Assembly (NCBI RefSeq): GCF_004342165.1
Contig: NZ_SMAL01000001.1
Location: 124,001-188,000 of the forward strand
DNA length: 64,000 bases
Direction of reading: 5' to 3'
Source: Natranaerovirga pectinivora
Lineage (GTDB): Bacteria > Bacillota > Clostridia > Lachnospirales > DSM-24629
Shown one piece after another: positions 24,629-34,665 of the stretch. The translations under genes were made by a program, and so were the position numbers. Below the pieces are notes generated by a model. The model saw only the letters and a program-made list of their open reading frames with translations. It did no database searches and was not told the DNA's origin. Numbering within the stretch: the stretch's first letter is position 1; each line of letters starts with the position of its first letter.

Positions 24629-26554
24629 GTGAGAAATAAAACTTTTAATAGAAGAAAACTTGTCTTTATGCATTTTGTTCTAGTGGTTCTAACCATTGCT
24701 TTAATGGGAAGGCTAGCATATCTAATGATATTCCAATCAGAATTCTTACAAGGAAAAGCTGATGATCTTCATAGTAGAGAAAGGTCAATTAAGGCAAGAA
24801 GAGGATATATTTATGATAGAAATGGTGTTGCCATCGCTGTAAATAAACCTGTAAACACAATTTCTGTTATACATAATCAAGTAGAAGACCCAGAAAGAGT
24901 TGCAACCATACTCGCACAAGAATTGGATATGGACTATGAATTTGTAAGAAAAAAAGTTGACAATAGAGTAGCATTAGAGAGAATACGAACCAATGTTGAT
25001 CGAGAAGTGGCAGATCGAATTAGAGAGTATAATTTACCTGGAGTAGCAATAGATGAGGATTATAAAAGGTGGTATCCATATGGTAATCTTGCTTCTCACG
25101 TAATAGGGTTTACAGGGAGTGATAACCAAGGGATTATTGGTCTGGAAGTCATTTACGAAGAGTATTTAAAAGGAATTCTAGGCAAAATACTGACGGTAAC
25201 AGATGCCAGAGGAATAGAAATTGAAAATACAGCTGAAGCGCGTATAGAGCCGGTAGATGGAAATCACCTTATCACAACGTTAGATGTGAATATTCAAAAG
25301 TATGCTGAACAAGCCTTGGATAAAGTTTTAAAGGGAAAAAATGCTAAAAGAGGATCCATTATAATTATGAACCCTCAAAACGGTGAAATATATGCAATGG
25401 TTAATATACCTGACTTTGACTTAAATGAACCTTTTAAGTTGTATTATGATCCAGGTGAAGTGAGTAGTGAAGAAAGACAAAACTTGCTTAATCAAATGTG
25501 GAGAAATTATGCTATAAACGATACTTATGAACCGGGCTCAACTTTCAAAATTATAACAGCAGCAGCGGCATTAGAGGAAAAGGTAGTAGACCTAAATGAT
25601 ACTTTTAGCTGTCCTGGTCACAGGATTGTTGAAGATAGAATAATAAGATGTCATCAGTCAAGAGGGCACGGTGTGCAGAGTTTTTTACAAGGGGTACAAA
25701 ACTCTTGTAATCCTGTGTTTATGGATATTGCTGCAAGAATGGGTGTTGACACTTTTTATGGATATTATGAAAAATTTGGTCTGTTTGAAAAAACAGGAAT
25801 TGATTTACCAGGGGAAGCTGTTGCTATTATGCATAAAAAAGATAATATTGGTCCGGTAGAATTGGCAACAATGTCTTTTGGTCAATCTTTTCAAATAACG
25901 CCATTACAGCTTGTTAGAGCTGCCTCAGCAGCTATTAATGGGGGGGAATTGGTAACGCCCCATCTAGGTGTAGAAGTTGTAAACTCACAAGGGCAAACAA
26001 TTGAAAAATTTGATTATAGTAAAACTAAAAATGCCATAAGCAGTGAAGTATCCAATACCATGAGTATGATGCTAGAATCTGTAGTATCAGAGGGTACAGG
26101 AAGAAGGACTTATTTACCAGGCTATAGAATAGGCGGTAAGACAGCAACATCTGAAAAATTACCAAGAAGAAGCAATAAATATATTTCTTCCTTTATTGGT
26201 TTTGCGCCAGCAGATAATCCTCAGGTAATTGCCTTGGTTTTAGTAGATGAGCCAGAAGGCATATACTATGGGGGGACAGTAGGTGCTCCAGTAATAAAAG
26301 AAGTATTTGAAAATATACTTCCTTATATGGGAATTGAACCCCGCTATACAGAAATGGATTTTTCTCAGTTTCCTGTAGGTGGTGTTAATGTACCTGATCT
26401 AATGGGAAAAACCATAAAGGAAGCAAAAGCAGAATTAAAAGAATATAGTTTTGAGTTAGAGATTTTAGGTAATGGTGAAAATATTATAGAACAATTTCCA
26501 CTACCAGGTGAGTATATTAATAAAGATAGTAAACTTATACTCTATGCAGAGTAG
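24629..26554 (+). CDS. spoVD: Class B penicillin-binding protein with PASTA domain (SpoVD-like)
   Basis: A 641-residue transpeptidase paralogous to the protein at 21298. It has an N-terminal anchor (about 14-32), a dimerisation domain, SxxK as STFK (EPGSTFK, about 301), SxN as SCN (about 358), and a C-terminal PASTA domain (about 587-641, VPDLMGKTIKEAKAELKEY). The third motif reads GGKTATSEK (about 501), so KTG is replaced by KTA. A PASTA-bearing class B PBP in this place is typical of SpoVD, the sporulation transpeptidase. The frame opens at an ATG at 24596 inside a hairpin; I prefer GTG at 24629, which directly precedes the basic N-terminus (VRNKTFNRRK). Confidence 0.88.
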   Translation: MRNKTFNRRKLVFMHFVLVVLTIALMGRLAYLMIFQSEFLQGKADDLHSRERSIKARRGYIYDRNGVAIAVNKPVNTISVIHNQVEDPERVATILAQELDMDYEFVRKKVDNRVALERIRTNVDREVADRIREYNLPGVAIDEDYKRWYPYGNLASHVIGFTGSDNQGIIGLEVIYEEYLKGILGKILTVTDARGIEIENTAEARIEPVDGNHLITTLDVNIQKYAEQALDKVLKGKNAKRGSIIIMNPQNGEIYAMVNIPDFDLNEPFKLYYDPGEVSSEERQNLLNQMWRNYAINDTYEPGSTFKIITAAAALEEKVVDLNDTFSCPGHRIVEDRIIRCHQSRGHGVQSFLQGVQNSCNPVFMDIAARMGVDTFYGYYEKFGLFEKTGIDLPGEAVAIMHKKDNIGPVELATMSFGQSFQITPLQLVRAASAAINGGELVTPHLGVEVVNSQGQTIEKFDYSKTKNAISSEVSNTMSMMLESVVSEGTGRRTYLPGYRIGGKTATSEKLPRRSNKYISSFIGFAPADNPQVIALVLVDEPEGIYYGGTVGAPVIKEVFENILPYMGIEPRYTEMDFSQFPVGGVNVPDLMGKTIKEAKAELKEYSFELEILGNGENIIEQFPLPGEYINKDSKLILYAE

Positions 26555-26842
26555 AAAAATTATGATAAGATGAAATAAAATTTAAGCTTTTAAACCTAGA
26601 ATCAGGAGCTTTCTATAACACCTATCATGAAAAAAGAGTGAATCAATTGACTGTTTTGAGGGTTTAAATTTAAAGATCTTAACTATAGAAAAGTAAAAAT
26701 TTGGGTATACTAATGGTTCAAAGTTAAATACAAACGATAAATCGTAAGAGATAATTTATTAGATTGAAAGGCAGGTGAAAACCTGATTTTCGTTAGAAAG
26801 TATGTACTGCTTTCTAAATTGCGATTTATATCAGGGTTTGTA
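26555..26842 (+). promoter_or_regulatory. Structured leader upstream of murE
   Basis: A 288-bp gap. It holds a possible -10 TATACT (about 26705-26710) without a good -35, then a small hairpin CAGGT GAAA ACCTG (about 26772-26785) and a second one, TTAGAAAG/CTTTCTAA (about 26794-26818). No riboswitch class was recognised. Transcription of murE onward probably starts here, because the upstream part is broken by terminators. Confidence 0.4.
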
Positions 26843-28300
26843 TTGAAATTAGTGGATTTATTAGTAGGTATTGAATATGAAGTAATTACAGGTTCAGTTG
26901 ATGAGAACATTACACATGTTTTATATGATTCAAAGTTTGCAAAGGATGAGAGTTTATTTGTTTCTATAGTTGGTACAAAAGTTGATGGCCATAAATATAT
27001 TAATGAAGTAATAAAAAATGGTGTAAGAGTAATTGTAGTAGAAAAAATGGTAGATATTAACCATAAAGATATTACAGTTATTAGGGTAAAGGATACGAGA
27101 AAAGCACTAGCAATGATTTCGAGTAATTTTTATGGGCATCCATCAAAAAATATTAAATTAATCGGCGTTACTGGAACCAATGGAAAAACAACTACAGTAT
27201 TTTTGATAAATCACATATTAAAAGAATATGGCTTAAAAACTGGGCTAATAGGAACCATTGAGTGCCATATTGGAGATAGAATAATTGAATCAGCAAGAAC
27301 CACTCCAGAGTCCTTAGATTTACAAAAAATATTTTGTGATATGGGAGACAGTGAAGTAGACACTGTTGTTATGGAAGTGTCATCCCATGCATTGGATTTA
27401 GATCGTGTATATAATACTGAATATGATATTGGGATATTTACAAATTTATCCTTAGATCATCTTGATTATCATAAAACTATGGAGAATTACTTAGATGCAA
27501 AAATAAAACTCTTTAAAATATGCAAAAATGGTGTTATAAATATAGATGACAATGTATCTAATAAGATTATTAGAGAATGTACCTGTGATAAAATATATAC
27601 ATACTCTACCGAAAAAAAAGGAGCTGATTTTTTTGCAAAAGAAATTGAGCTTACTTCAAAAGGTGTTAGTTTTACTTTGGTTTTTGAGGGTAAAGATTAT
27701 TTGGTAAATTATAAAACGCCTGGAAAATTTAGTGTTTACAATGCATTAGCAGCCATTGCAGCTTCTTATGTTAGAGGTGTTCCTATTGAGGATATAATAT
27801 ACCATATAGGTAAATTTCAAGGCGTTAGAGGCAGATTTCAAAATATTATTAGTGAAAAAGGATATAGTGCAATTGTTGACTATGCCCATTCACCAGATGG
27901 ATTGTTAAATGTACTAAAGTCAATTAAGGAATTTGCAGTAGGAAGGGTCATTACGGTGGTTGGTTGTGGTGGCGACCGTGATAGTAGTAAAAGACCAATT
28001 ATGGGTAAAATTGCATCAGATTACTCGGATTTTGTGGTAATAACCTCAGATAATCCAAGAACAGAAATACCTGAGAATATTATTGATCAGATAGAAGTAG
28101 GCATTATGGATACAGATTGTCCTTATACTAAAATCACAGATAGGCAAGAGGGTATAGAGTTTGCATTAACAATGGCAGAGGAAAATGATGTTGTATTAAT
28201 TGCAGGCAAAGGGCATGAAACTTATCAAGAAATAGGAAAAAATAGAATACATTTCAATGATGTTGAAATTGTATTGAACTATATACAGGGGGAGTCATAA
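26843..28300 (+). CDS. murE: UDP-N-acetylmuramoyl-tripeptide synthetase (mDAP-adding)
   Basis: A 485-residue Mur ligase. The ATP loop GVTGTNGKTTT lies at about 107-117 and EVSSHALDLDRV at about 178. DNPRTE (about 402) carries the DNPR specificity motif for meso-diaminopimelate, so the peptidoglycan should contain mDAP. The frame begins with TTG at 26819, but family alignment (MKLVDLLVGIEYEV) favours the TTG at 26843, preceded by CAGGG at 8 bases. murF follows with no gap. Confidence 0.94.
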   Translation: MKLVDLLVGIEYEVITGSVDENITHVLYDSKFAKDESLFVSIVGTKVDGHKYINEVIKNGVRVIVVEKMVDINHKDITVIRVKDTRKALAMISSNFYGHPSKNIKLIGVTGTNGKTTTVFLINHILKEYGLKTGLIGTIECHIGDRIIESARTTPESLDLQKIFCDMGDSEVDTVVMEVSSHALDLDRVYNTEYDIGIFTNLSLDHLDYHKTMENYLDAKIKLFKICKNGVINIDDNVSNKIIRECTCDKIYTYSTEKKGADFFAKEIELTSKGVSFTLVFEGKDYLVNYKTPGKFSVYNALAAIAASYVRGVPIEDIIYHIGKFQGVRGRFQNIISEKGYSAIVDYAHSPDGLLNVLKSIKEFAVGRVITVVGCGGDRDSSKRPIMGKIASDYSDFVVITSDNPRTEIPENIIDQIEVGIMDTDCPYTKITDRQEGIEFALTMAEENDVVLIAGKGHETYQEIGKNRIHFNDVEIVLNYIQGES

Positions 28301-29698
28301 TTGTTCTGCCAAGACATTTTAAAGATTGTAGAAATTTTAGATGGCAAGATCATCAGAAAAGAATTAGTAAATGGAGATAAAATTAAAGGTGTTTCTATAG
28401 ATAGTAGGAATATAATACCAGGTCAACTTTTCATACCTATAAAAGGTGAAAACTTTGATGGACATGATTATATAAAGGCTGCCATGGATAATGGCGCCCT
28501 TATATCATTAACATCTGATGAAGAGAAAATGCCTCCAAATGTATCTGGAATACTGGTTAAAGATACACAAGAAGCTTTAGTTAAGTTGGCTAAATACTAT
28601 AGAAGCACATTTGAAATTCCTTTTATAGGAATTACTGGAAGTGTAGGTAAAACCAGTTGTAAAGAAATGATTGCTTCTGTATTAAGCACAAGATTTAAGG
28701 TGCATAAAACCAAAGGCAATTACAATAATGATATTGGATTACCTTTAACCATTTTAGATATGGATGTTGATACTGAAATATCTATTTTGGAAATGGGTAT
28801 GAACCATTTTAATGAAATCGATTTTCTTGGAGAAATTGCATTGCCAGATTATGCAGTAATAACCAATATTGGTCTTTCTCATATTGAAAATTTAGGCTCC
28901 CAGGAAGGTATTCTTAGAGCAAAAAGTGAGATTATAAACCATTTATCCCCAGATGGACTATTGTTATTAAATGGAGATGATGAATTTTTAAGAACTTTAG
29001 AGGGCAAAGTAAGTCAAGAAATTACTTTTTTTGGATTTAATAAAACTAATGAATATTTCGTAAAAAATTATGAAGCGTTAGGGTTGGAGGGTGTTAAAGC
29101 CACCATCCAATCTCCAACTGAAACATATAATATAAACCTCAATACATTAGGTAAGCATATGTTATACCATACCTTAAGTGCAATTATTATTGGGGAAAGA
29201 CTGTCATTAATAAAAGAAGAAATTGAAAAAGGCATAAGTCAATATGAAAATGAGAAAATGAGATTAAATATAGTAAAGCTAGAGAATGGAATAACAATAA
29301 TTAATGACAGTTATAATGCAAGTGTAGACTCTATGAAAGCAGCCATAGATATTCTTGACCATTCAAAAACAGAGGGTAGGTCAGTAGCCATACTTGGTGA
29401 TATGTTTGAGATGGGAGCGTTTTCAAAAGGTGCCCATGAAGATGTTGGTAAATATATTGCAAGTAAATCAATTGATATGCTTATTTGTGTTGGTGAAGAT
29501 TCAAGATGGATGTATGAAGGTGCTTTTGCCCATGGTTATAAAGGGAATTTGTTATATTACAAAACGAAAGATGGTCTGAATGATGCCATGAAAGACGTCT
29601 TAAAACATAAAGATTTAATTCTAGTAAAAGCATCTAGGGGGATGAAACTAGAAGATACAATAGAAAAAATTAAAGAGGTGAGTATAAATGAATTTTAG
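28301..29698 (+). CDS. murF: UDP-N-acetylmuramoyl-tripeptide--D-alanyl-D-alanine ligase
   Basis: A 465-residue Mur ligase that adds D-Ala-D-Ala to the UDP-MurNAc-tripeptide. The ATP loop GITGSVGKTS lies at about 109-118, then TKGNYNNDIGLPLT (about 140-153), EMGMNHFNEI (about 166) and ILGDMFEMGAFSKGAHEDVG (about 364-383). TTG start at 28301 directly after the murE stop, with AGGGGGAG 6 bases upstream. The last 11 bp overlap mraY. Confidence 0.96.
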   Translation: MFCQDILKIVEILDGKIIRKELVNGDKIKGVSIDSRNIIPGQLFIPIKGENFDGHDYIKAAMDNGALISLTSDEEKMPPNVSGILVKDTQEALVKLAKYYRSTFEIPFIGITGSVGKTSCKEMIASVLSTRFKVHKTKGNYNNDIGLPLTILDMDVDTEISILEMGMNHFNEIDFLGEIALPDYAVITNIGLSHIENLGSQEGILRAKSEIINHLSPDGLLLLNGDDEFLRTLEGKVSQEITFFGFNKTNEYFVKNYEALGLEGVKATIQSPTETYNINLNTLGKHMLYHTLSAIIIGERLSLIKEEIEKGISQYENEKMRLNIVKLENGITIINDSYNASVDSMKAAIDILDHSKTEGRSVAILGDMFEMGAFSKGAHEDVGKYIASKSIDMLICVGEDSRWMYEGAFAHGYKGNLLYYKTKDGLNDAMKDVLKHKDLILVKASRGMKLEDTIEKIKEVSINEF

Positions 29699-30641
29699 TT
29701 TTATAACACCAATTCTCATTGCATTTGGTGTTAATGTTTTTTTGAGTCCAATTGTTATACCTTTTTTATCAAGATTAAAATTTGGTCAATATATTAGAGA
29801 TGATGGTCCTAGTTCCCATTTAAAAAAAGCTGGAACACCTACAATGGGTGGTATTATTATACTTACAAGTATATTAATAACATCTCTCTTTTATGTTAGG
29901 AGTTATCCTAAAATTATACCTGTCTTATTTGTTACATTAGGCTTTGGTATAATAGGGTTTTTAGATGATTTTATTAAAGTTGTAATGAAAAGATCATTAG
30001 GTCTTAGAGCTTGGCAAAAAGTTATTGGTCAAATATTAGTCACTTCAATATTCGGATACTATTTATTAAATTATACAGACGTAGATACAAGTATGATTAT
30101 TCCTTTTGCTAATGGTCAAGTATTATCTCTTGGCATTTGGTTTTTACCGGTACTATTTTTTGTAATGATAGGGACTGTAAACAGTGTGAATTTAACAGAT
30201 GGGTTAGATGGCTTAGCTGCCAGTATCACTGTTTTAGTGGCTGCATTTTTTTCAGTTGTAAGTATAGGTGTAAATAGTGGTATTGAACCAATCACTTGTG
30301 CAGCTGTTGGTAGTTTGCTTGGGTTTTTATTGTTTAACTCTCATCCAGCTCGTGTTTTTATGGGGGACACTGGTTCATTAGCTCTTGGAGGTTTTGTTGC
30401 AGCTACAGCGTATATGTTACAAATGCCTTTGTTTTTATTGATTGTAGGATTAATTTATGTACTTGAAACAACCTCAGTAATGCTTCAAGTATTGTATTTT
30501 AAGAAAACTAAAAAAAGGATATTCAAAATGGCTCCAATTCACCATCATTTTGAATTAAGCGGCTGGAGAGAAACCAAAATAGTCTCTGTATTTGGTATTA
30601 TAACAGCTATATTATGTCTTATTGGACTTTTAGCACTGTAG
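29688..30641 (+). CDS. mraY: Phospho-N-acetylmuramoyl-pentapeptide-transferase
   Basis: A 317-residue polytopic enzyme (about ten helices) that makes lipid I. DDGPSSHLKKAGTPTMGG (about 38-55), LGFLDDFIK-like FGIIGFLDDFIKV (about 86-98), NLTDGLDGLA (about 167-176), HPARVFMGDTGSLALGG (about 217-233) and the histidine cluster MAPIHHHFELSGW (about 281-293) are intact. It overlaps murF by 11 bp, suggesting coupled translation. Confidence 0.97.
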   Translation: MNFSFITPILIAFGVNVFLSPIVIPFLSRLKFGQYIRDDGPSSHLKKAGTPTMGGIIILTSILITSLFYVRSYPKIIPVLFVTLGFGIIGFLDDFIKVVMKRSLGLRAWQKVIGQILVTSIFGYYLLNYTDVDTSMIIPFANGQVLSLGIWFLPVLFFVMIGTVNSVNLTDGLDGLAASITVLVAAFFSVVSIGVNSGIEPITCAAVGSLLGFLLFNSHPARVFMGDTGSLALGGFVAATAYMLQMPLFLLIVGLIYVLETTSVMLQVLYFKKTKKRIFKMAPIHHHFELSGWRETKIVSVFGIITAILCLIGLLAL

Positions 30642-30656
30642 AAAAAAGGGGGGATT

Positions 30657-32015
30657 ATGGTGAATTTAGTAGATAAAAATGTATTAGTTATAGGATTAGC
30701 CCGTAGTGGTATTTCAGCTATTAAATTGTTGCATCGAATTGGTGCTAATGTATTGGCCTATGATGGAAAAGAAAAAGAAAATTTTGAGAATCAAATAGTA
30801 GATTTAATGGATAAAGCAGCATTCCATTTTGGAGACTTCGATTACACTATTCTAGATGAAACAGATTTAGTTGTTATTAGTCCAGGGGTACCAACAGATT
30901 TGCCCTTTGTTACAATGGCTAGGCAAAAAGGCATTTCTATCTGGAGTGAATTAGAGTTAGCTTATAAATTCTATGAAGGTAAATTAATTGCTATAACAGG
31001 TACCAATGGAAAAACGACAACAACAACATTAGTTGGAGACATCATGAAAGCTTTTTTTGAAGATGTCTATGTTGTTGGCAACATAGGCTTGCCTTTTTCA
31101 GAGGTAGTATTAGAGACAAATAAAGATACAGTTGTTGTAGCAGAAGTGAGCAGTTTCCAACTAGAAACAATAGAACAATTCAGACCAGATATTAGTGCCA
31201 TATTAAATATTACACCAGACCATCTAAATAGACATAAGACTATGGAAAACTATATCGAATCTAAGAAAAGGATCACTTTGAATCAGACAAAAGAAGATGT
31301 AACAATATTAAACTATGATGATTTACATATTAGAGGTGTAAGAGATTCAATTCCTTCAAAAATGTTTTTCTTTAGTAAAACATTTAGATTAGGTGAAGGG
31401 GTATACCTACATGATGACTTTATCAATATTATTGTAAATGGATCAGTATATACAATATGCCATGTTACCGATCTTAAAGTACTAGGCATACACAATGTGG
31501 AAAATGTTATGGCAGCAGTGGCTATTTCTGTACATATGGGCATCCCAGCACCACTTATTAGCAAAGCTATAAAAGCATTTACAGGGGTAGAGCATAGAAC
31601 GGAATATGTTACTACCATTAATGATGTAAATTATTATAATGATTCTAAAGCAACGAATCCTGATGCGGCAATTAAAGGAATTGAGTCAATGATTCGACCA
31701 ACTGTTTTAATAGCTGGGGGAATGGACAAAAAGAATGAATTTGATGAATGGATTAAAGCTTTTAACGGTAAAGTAAAACATTTAATATTATTTGGAGAAA
31801 CCAAACATATAATTGATAGAACAGCTAAAAAATATAACTTCCACAATACAATAATTGTAAATGATTTAGAAGAGGCAGTAGGAAAGGCAAAATCTCTAGC
31901 AAAACAAGGTGACTGTGTATTGTTATCACCAGCATGTGCTAGTTGGGATATGTTTGAGAGTTATGAGGCAAGAGGAAACCTTTTTAAAGAATATGTTGTA
32001 AGAACTAGGCTGTAA
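30657..32015 (+). CDS. murD: UDP-N-acetylmuramoylalanine--D-glutamate ligase
   Basis: A 452-residue Mur ligase with an N-terminal Rossmann domain (VLVIGLARSGISAIKLL, about 9-25), ATP loop ITGTNGKTTTTT (about 112-123), AEVSSFQLETI (about 161) and YYNDSKATNPDA (about 322-333). It adds D-Glu to UDP-MurNAc-L-Ala. AAAAGGGGGGATT precedes the ATG. Note that the ligase for the previous step (MurC) is not in the cluster. Confidence 0.96.
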   Translation: MVNLVDKNVLVIGLARSGISAIKLLHRIGANVLAYDGKEKENFENQIVDLMDKAAFHFGDFDYTILDETDLVVISPGVPTDLPFVTMARQKGISIWSELELAYKFYEGKLIAITGTNGKTTTTTLVGDIMKAFFEDVYVVGNIGLPFSEVVLETNKDTVVVAEVSSFQLETIEQFRPDISAILNITPDHLNRHKTMENYIESKKRITLNQTKEDVTILNYDDLHIRGVRDSIPSKMFFFSKTFRLGEGVYLHDDFINIIVNGSVYTICHVTDLKVLGIHNVENVMAAVAISVHMGIPAPLISKAIKAFTGVEHRTEYVTTINDVNYYNDSKATNPDAAIKGIESMIRPTVLIAGGMDKKNEFDEWIKAFNGKVKHLILFGETKHIIDRTAKKYNFHNTIIVNDLEEAVGKAKSLAKQGDCVLLSPACASWDMFESYEARGNLFKEYVVRTRL

Positions 32016-32041
32016 AAGATTCCTTAGGAGTGTGATTTTTA

Positions 32042-33211
32042 ATGAGTTCAAATGTAAGTAACTTACAACACTATAAAGGTAGTAATAAAACAAAAGAAAA
32101 AACAGTTAAAAATACATTAGGTCAAATAGATTTCACTTTGTTTATTGTGGTTATTTTTTTAGTCGCTTTTGGGATCATTATGATTTATAGTTCAAGTGCT
32201 TATTACTCACGAATTCGTTTTGGTGATGAGATGCATTTCTTAAAAAGACAATTGCTATGGGCTATTATTGGAGTAGGAGCAATGATTTTTGTTTCTAATG
32301 TAAATTATCACAGACTTAAGAGTTATTCTCTAATATTGTACTTAGCTTCTTTACTATTTTTAGGGTTAGTATTAATAATTGGTGAGGAAATTAATGGGGC
32401 AAAAAGATGGTTGAGTTTAGGGCCCTTAGGCGGATTTCAACCTTCTGAATTAACAAAGCTTTGTCTGATTATATTTATGGCCCATATTATCTCAAAGGGT
32501 GCTAAGCAGTTGAAAAATTATGGTGCATTTATTAAATATCTAGTATTTATTTTTCCTCCAATAGTTCTAATTGCTGTGGAAAATTTAAGTACAGCAATAG
32601 TAGTTGCTGCCATACCAATTGGTATTTTATTTGTTGCAAGTCCTAAAATATGGCATTTTATGACCCTTGCCCTACCAGCAGCTGCTGCTGCAGGTGTTTT
32701 CTTAACATTGTTTTCGTATAGAATGACAAGGATTATTATTTGGCGTAATCCTTGGGCGGACCCTCAAGGTGGTGGATTTCAAACAATACAATCCTTATAT
32801 GCTATTGGATCAGGTGGACTGTTTGGAAGAGGTCTGGGGCAAAGTATGCAGAAAATGGGATTTATTCCCGAAGCACATAATGACATTATTTTTTCTATCG
32901 TCTGTGAAGAGTTAGGTTTATTTGGTGCAATTTCTTTGATTTTTGTATTTATGGTATTAATATGGCGATGTATGATCATTGCCCATAGAGCTTCAGATTT
33001 ATTTGGGTCTTTATTGGTTGTTGGTGTTATGACTCAAATTGCAATACAGGTAATTATAAATATAGCTGTTGTAACCAATAGTATTCCACCTACAGGGATG
33101 CCGTTACCATTTATTAGTTATGGTGGATCATCTTTGTTGTTTTTACTTGTTGAAATAGGAATCGTATTAAATGTATCAAAACATATGAAGGCATCAAGGA
33201 TTTATGCATAA
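32042..33211 (+). CDS. ftsW: SEDS peptidoglycan glycosyltransferase FtsW/SpoVE
   Basis: A 389-residue SEDS-family polymerase with ten membrane segments, which partners a class B PBP. Diagnostic sections are IYSSSAYYS (about 41), GAKRWLSLGPLGGFQPSELTK is split here as GAKRWLSLG (about 119) and FQPSELTKL (about 132), AHNDIIFSIVCEELGLFG (about 278-295) and TGMPLPFISYGGSS (about 351-364). It can be FtsW or the sporulation version SpoVE; the sequence does not separate them. Two class B PBPs upstream could each pair with it. The usual next gene, murG, is missing. Confidence 0.93.
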   Translation: MSSNVSNLQHYKGSNKTKEKTVKNTLGQIDFTLFIVVIFLVAFGIIMIYSSSAYYSRIRFGDEMHFLKRQLLWAIIGVGAMIFVSNVNYHRLKSYSLILYLASLLFLGLVLIIGEEINGAKRWLSLGPLGGFQPSELTKLCLIIFMAHIISKGAKQLKNYGAFIKYLVFIFPPIVLIAVENLSTAIVVAAIPIGILFVASPKIWHFMTLALPAAAAAGVFLTLFSYRMTRIIIWRNPWADPQGGGFQTIQSLYAIGSGGLFGRGLGQSMQKMGFIPEAHNDIIFSIVCEELGLFGAISLIFVFMVLIWRCMIIAHRASDLFGSLLVVGVMTQIAIQVIINIAVVTNSIPPTGMPLPFISYGGSSLLFLLVEIGIVLNVSKHMKASRIYA

Positions 33212-33309
33212 AAATTTTCAGAGTTTGTACACTAGTGTTTATAAGGCGATTACAAGGATTAGTACAAGTAAAATGGTACATTCTCTAGCTTCAGTAGACA
33301 GTAACAACT

Positions 33310-33337
33310 TTTACAAAGCTGAATAAAATATTATATA
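33310..33337 (+). promoter_or_regulatory. Candidate promoter of murA-ftsQ
   Basis: TTTACA (33310-33315), a 16-bp spacer and TATATA (33332-33337) in the 155-bp gap between ftsW and murA. Confidence 0.45.
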
Positions 33338-33366
33338 GTTCACTGTTTGCCGGAGGTGTACATTAA

Positions 33367-34665
33367 ATGGAAGCCTTAGTTCCTTACAAGGAAAACGAAT
33401 CTTCCTACTTTAGAATAGCTGGTGGGAATCAATTAAAAGGCGAGATTAAAGTTCAAGGTGCCAAAAATGCAGTTCTCCCTGTGTTAGCAGGTGTTGTCTT
33501 AAATAGAGGAACAAGTAGAATAAAAAACTGTCCCAAGATTTTAGATGTAGAGTGTATGATAAAGATTCTAAAAGAAGTAGGCTGTAAAGTTCAATGGGAA
33601 GGCGATGTTTTAATTATTGACTCGAAAAATATTAATACATCTATAATTCCTGAAAAGTATGTCCGCGAGATGCGATCATCAATTATTTTATTAGGATCTA
33701 TTTTAGGTAGGATGAAAAGTGTAAAAATATCTTTTCCAGGTGGTTGTTCAATAGGAACAAGGCCTATAGATTTACACTTAAAAGCATTAAAGAAAATGAA
33801 TGTAGAAGTTGTAGAAAAATCAGGTTATATTGAATGTAAAACTTCAAAAATAATTGGAAACAAAATCAACTTGGACTATCCAAGTGTTGGGGCTACAGAA
33901 AATATTATGTTAGCTGCTGTATTATCAGAAGGGGAAACCTATATATCTAATGCAGCTAAAGAACCTGAAATTATAGAATTACAGAGCTTCTTAAATAAAA
34001 TGGGTGGTAATATTCAAGGTGCAGGAACTGATGAAATTATCATTAAAGGGGTTTCTCAGTTGCATGATGTTGAATTTACTATAATGCCCGATAGAATAGT
34101 TGCAGGAACGTATTTGGCTGCAGCAGCTATAACAAATGGAGAAATCCATCTAAAAAATACAATCAATCAGCACTTTAGTTCAGCCACTTCCAAATTAATA
34201 GAAATGGGATGCTATATAAGAGAATATTCCGACTCTATTTATTTAAGGGCACCAGAAAGATTGAAAGCCGTAGATTTAATTAGAACACAGCCTTATCCTG
34301 GTTTTCCAACGGATATGCAATCTCAATTTATGAGTTTGCTAACCAATTGTGACGGCACTAGTGTTATCACTGAAACCATATTCGAATCAAGATTTAAAAG
34401 CGTTGGTGAACTAATGAAGATGGGGGCTAATATCATTACTGAAGGTAGATCAGCAATCATAAAAGGACCTACTAAATTAAATGGTGCAGAAGTATTTGCT
34501 AAAGACTTAAGAGGTGGTGCTGCATTAATTATAGCAGCCTTAAGTGCTGAGGGTGTAAGCATTATAAAGGATGTTCAGCACGTTTTAAGAGGATATGAAG
34601 ATGTTGTTGGAGATTTGAAGTCTTTAGGTGCTACAATGGATTTGATAAATATAGCAGGTGATTAA
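33367..34665 (+). CDS. murA: UDP-N-acetylglucosamine 1-carboxyvinyltransferase
   Basis: A 432-residue EPSP-synthase-fold enzyme that catalyses the first committed step of peptidoglycan precursor synthesis. KVQGAKNAVLPVLAG (about 28-42), the catalytic-cysteine loop PGGCSIGTRPIDLHL (about 124-138), MPDRIVAGTYLAAAAI (about 239-254), PYPGFPTDMQSQ and DLRGGAALIIAAL (about 379-391) are intact; the Cys means fosfomycin sensitivity is expected for the family. CCGGAGGTGT precedes the ATG. It replaces murG/murC/murB between ftsW and ftsQ; ftsQ starts at the very next base after its stop. Confidence 0.95.
   Translation: MEALVPYKENESSYFRIAGGNQLKGEIKVQGAKNAVLPVLAGVVLNRGTSRIKNCPKILDVECMIKILKEVGCKVQWEGDVLIIDSKNINTSIIPEKYVREMRSSIILLGSILGRMKSVKISFPGGCSIGTRPIDLHLKALKKMNVEVVEKSGYIECKTSKIIGNKINLDYPSVGATENIMLAAVLSEGETYISNAAKEPEIIELQSFLNKMGGNIQGAGTDEIIIKGVSQLHDVEFTIMPDRIVAGTYLAAAAITNGEIHLKNTINQHFSSATSKLIEMGCYIREYSDSIYLRAPERLKAVDLIRTQPYPGFPTDMQSQFMSLLTNCDGTSVITETIFESRFKSVGELMKMGANIITEGRSAIIKGPTKLNGAEVFAKDLRGGAALIIAALSAEGVSIIKDVQHVLRGYEDVVGDLKSLGATMDLINIAGD

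Noticed and set aside
26819-26842. TTG at 26819 as start of murE
   Set aside because: It adds eight residues not expected in the family and falls at the end of a hairpin.
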